DNA of 6,423 bases from the NCBI GenBank assembly GCA_946494435.1, contig CAMMBO010000045.1, positions 1 through 6,423 of the forward strand, read 5' to 3'. A model generated the notes under the pieces. The model saw only the letters and a list, made by a program, of their open reading frames with translations. It did no database searches and had not been told where the DNA came from. Source of the stretch: an uncultured Mycoplasmatota bacterium (GTDB taxonomy: Bacteria > Bacillota_I > Bacilli_A > RF39 > UBA660). Positions 4,749-6,423 of the stretch are shown here, piece by piece (within the stretch, counting starts at the first letter, position 1; the number at the start of each line of letters is the position of its first letter). Made by a program: the position numbers and the translations under genes.

Positions 4749-6423
4749 GTGAAACAGTTTAATAAAAGAAAAAAAATAAAAATAACTAAAAAAAATAAAA
4801 ATAAAAATGAATTTAACTTTAAAGAAGTAGCACTTACTAAAATGGCTAAAAGGCAATTATTTGTTACCTTATTATCAATAATAGGAGTAACAGTGGCGTC
4901 TTTAGGAAGTGCTTATGCTGTTTTTACATCAGTATCTAAATCAGCAGATTATAATGTTATTAAAGTAGGAACTCTTAATATAGATTTTGGTGCTGATAGT
5001 AGTAATACTATTAATTTATCTGGACAATATCCAGTTAGTGATGAAGAAGGAATGAAATTAACACCATATGTATTTACAATAACTAATACAGGAACACTAA
5101 CAGCAGATTATGAAGTGTTTATCCAAGATGATACGGATATGATAGGACAAGATAATTGTTCTGGTAATCAATTAAATAAGGATTATATAAGATATAAATT
5201 AAATACGGGAAGTCCTGCTAATCTATCATCAATAGCAGGTTCAAACTATAGAATAGCGACAGGTTCTTTAGAAGCAGGAGGAAGTGTAACATATACTCTA
5301 TATGTCTGGATAAGAGAAGGAGTAGGAAATGATGTTTTAAATAAACATTATCACGGTAAGATCGTAGTAAATGGAGTTAACACCCAAGGTGATCCAGTTA
5401 GTGAAGTAGTACTAGCAAACGTAGGAGATAATGGAAGTACCTATGATGATGGGACTGATACATTTATAACAGGAACTGACCCTAATAATTATATCTGGTA
5501 TAGTGGTAAATTATGGAGGGCAGTGAGTGTTAATAATGAGGCAGGGACAACTAAGCTAGTAACACAATGGGATATAAGTACAATTACTTATAATCCTAGT
5601 AATCAAACTAATTTTGAAGGAAGCTATATGGAAGATTGGTTAAATGATACAACAGTAGATGGCTTTTTAGGTAATTTAAGAGATTATGAGAATTTTATTG
5701 TGACTGATGCTAAGTGGAATGCAACATTAGATTCAACTTCTCTTGGAAGTATAGAAAGACCAAATGGAACTACCACAGTAACTGATGCAGTAGGCTTGCT
5801 TAATATGTATGAATATCAATCTAGTTATACAGGAACAACGTATAGTGATGGGTATTTAAATAATGGACTTTATTGGTGGACCTTAACACCATATAGTGCG
5901 TCTTACGTGCGTCACGTGGGCAGCAATGGTAACGCTAGCAACAATAGCCCGTCTAACGCGGACGGTGTCCGGCCATCAATAAATCTAAAATCTAGCGTTA
6001 AAATTGTAGATGGTGATGGAACAATAGATAACCCTTATCGCTTAAACGGAGATAATGATACTAATCTTTCAGGAACATTGTTGTCAAGCAGGTATAGTGG
6101 GGAATATATAATATTTGGAAATGATGAAAATAATCTATATAGAATAGTGAGTCACGAAAATGGTAGTGGTACAAAGATAACCAGTGCCGAACCATTAAAG
6201 AGTTCTGGAACCTTTATAACAAGTGCCTTTGGAAGTAATACTAGTTTTTCAAGTAGTAATACTATAGGAGCATTTTTAAATGGCGACTATCTAACAAATT
6301 ACGTGGATAGTAGTTATAGTTCAATGATAGAAGATAATACAACTTGGTACCTTGGAACTGTAGGAAATGGTACTTCATATAAATTAGCAAAATATACAGA
6401 TACTAATATGTCAGGATATGCTA
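4749..6423 (+). CDS. exported TasA-like/DUF6273-type protein with candidate DGR variable region, partial at 3' end
   Basis: The frame stays open for 558 codons and runs off the window. Starts at GTG 4749 (AAGGTG upstream), TTG 4740 (GAGG at 4728-4731) and a less likely ATG 4842 share the frame. I list 4749, but TTG 4740 is nearly as good. Residues 1-35 are very basic. A hydrophobic segment (about 36-54) ends in GSAYA (53-57), followed by YNVIKVGTLNIDFG, the pattern of SipW-dependent TasA/camelysin-like proteins. Residues about 58-220 read as a beta-rich TasA-like domain. A first DUF6273/C-type-lectin-like module (about 240-428) contains IWYSGKLWRAVSV, MEDWLND, YWWTLTP (375-381) and GVRPSINLKS (406-415), then a DGDGTIDNPYRL linker. 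A second module begins near 440 (YRIVSHENGSGT, IGAFLNGDY) and is cut off. It is probably secreted or on the cell surface. Codons around residues 383-408 have the base pattern of a DGR variable region, so this may be a hypervariable ligand-binding protein. The ligand is unknown. Confidence 0.85.
   Translation, partial: MKQFNKRKKIKITKKNKNKNEFNFKEVALTKMAKRQLFVTLLSIIGVTVASLGSAYAVFTSVSKSADYNVIKVGTLNIDFGADSSNTINLSGQYPVSDEEGMKLTPYVFTITNTGTLTADYEVFIQDDTDMIGQDNCSGNQLNKDYIRYKLNTGSPANLSSIAGSNYRIATGSLEAGGSVTYTLYVWIREGVGNDVLNKHYHGKIVVNGVNTQGDPVSEVVLANVGDNGSTYDDGTDTFITGTDPNNYIWYSGKLWRAVSVNNEAGTTKLVTQWDISTITYNPSNQTNFEGSYMEDWLNDTTVDGFLGNLRDYENFIVTDAKWNATLDSTSLGSIERPNGTTTVTDAVGLLNMYEYQSSYTGTTYSDGYLNNGLYWWTLTPYSASYVRHVGSNGNASNNSPSNADGVRPSINLKSSVKIVDGDGTIDNPYRLNGDNDTNLSGTLLSSRYSGEYIIFGNDENNLYRIVSHENGSGTKITSAEPLKSSGTFITSAFGSNTSFSSSNTIGAFLNGDYLTNYVDSSYSSMIEDNTTWYLGTVGNGTSYKLAKYTDTNMSGYA
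5892..5993 (+). other. candidate variable region (VR) of a diversity-generating retroelement
   Basis: In a DGR, a reverse transcriptase copies a template repeat with errors at adenines, and the product replaces a variable region at the end of a lectin-fold domain. Here the 26 codons from 5895 to 5972 contain 17 adenines, all at codon positions 1 or 2, and no codon ends in A, although A-ending codons dominate the rest of the gene. Bases 5898-5975 are 47/78 GC by hand count, against 20/60 just upstream (5821-5880) and 6/25 just downstream (5976-6000). Arg is CGT or CGG here but mostly AGA elsewhere. The peptide context, YWWTLTP before and GVRPSINL after, fits lectin-fold variable proteins of gut Bacillota as I recall them. 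The invariant 3' part (about 5964-5990) would be the homing end. No template repeat or reverse transcriptase is visible in the window. A recombining cassette without a DGR is the main alternative. Confidence 0.7.

Noticed and set aside
5904..5939. CACGTG and GCTAGC palindromes as regulatory sites
   Set aside because: They are inside coding sequence and are explained by the GC-rich variable block. No promoter is nearby.

Overview
The window comes from an AT-rich, endospore-forming member of the Bacillota, probably an uncultured gut Bacilli/Mollicutes-like lineage (inference). The basis is A/T-ending codon use, Shine-Dalgarno sites close to AGGAGGTGA, an alpha/beta-type small acid-soluble spore protein with a sigma-G-type promoter, and a B. 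subtilis-like nifZ-thiI-SASP gene order. TGA is used as a stop and Trp is TGG, so the standard bacterial code applies. All genes lie on the + strand.

Layout. (1) 1-588: a single-pass membrane-anchored protein of unknown function with a probable extracellular OB-like domain, closed by a hairpin terminator. (2) 626-4347: a probable operon of a 99-aa unknown helical protein, a NifZ-type cysteine desulfurase, a YhcG/DUF1016-type PDDEXK nuclease, and a short rhodanese-less ThiI. NifZ and ThiI form the sulfur relay for 4-thiouridine in tRNA. The nuclease sits between them as an apparent insertion, followed by a perfect 11-bp inverted repeat. (3) 4372-4680: the SASP gene, with a forespore promoter that matches the consensus well, a near-leaderless mRNA and a strong terminator. 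(4) 4714-6423: the 5' part of a large exported protein that runs off the window. It has a basic N-terminus, a TasA/SipW-type signal region, a TasA-like beta domain, and at least two tandem DUF6273/C-type-lectin-like modules.

The most interesting signal is in the first of these modules. Codons 5895-5972 form an abrupt island of about 60% GC (hand count, 5898-5975), flanked by sequence of about 24-33% GC. None of the 26 codons ends in A, and all 17 adenines are at codon positions 1 or 2. The island ends in the motif GVRPSINL. This is the expected signature of a variable region (VR) of a diversity-generating retroelement (DGR), in which AAY codons of a template repeat become NNY codons. I see no reverse transcriptase, template repeat or Avd gene in the window, so the element driving it would lie elsewhere in the genome. 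The protein would then be a surface or secreted binding protein with a hypervariable lectin-like face. No stretch over 300 bases lacks a gene.
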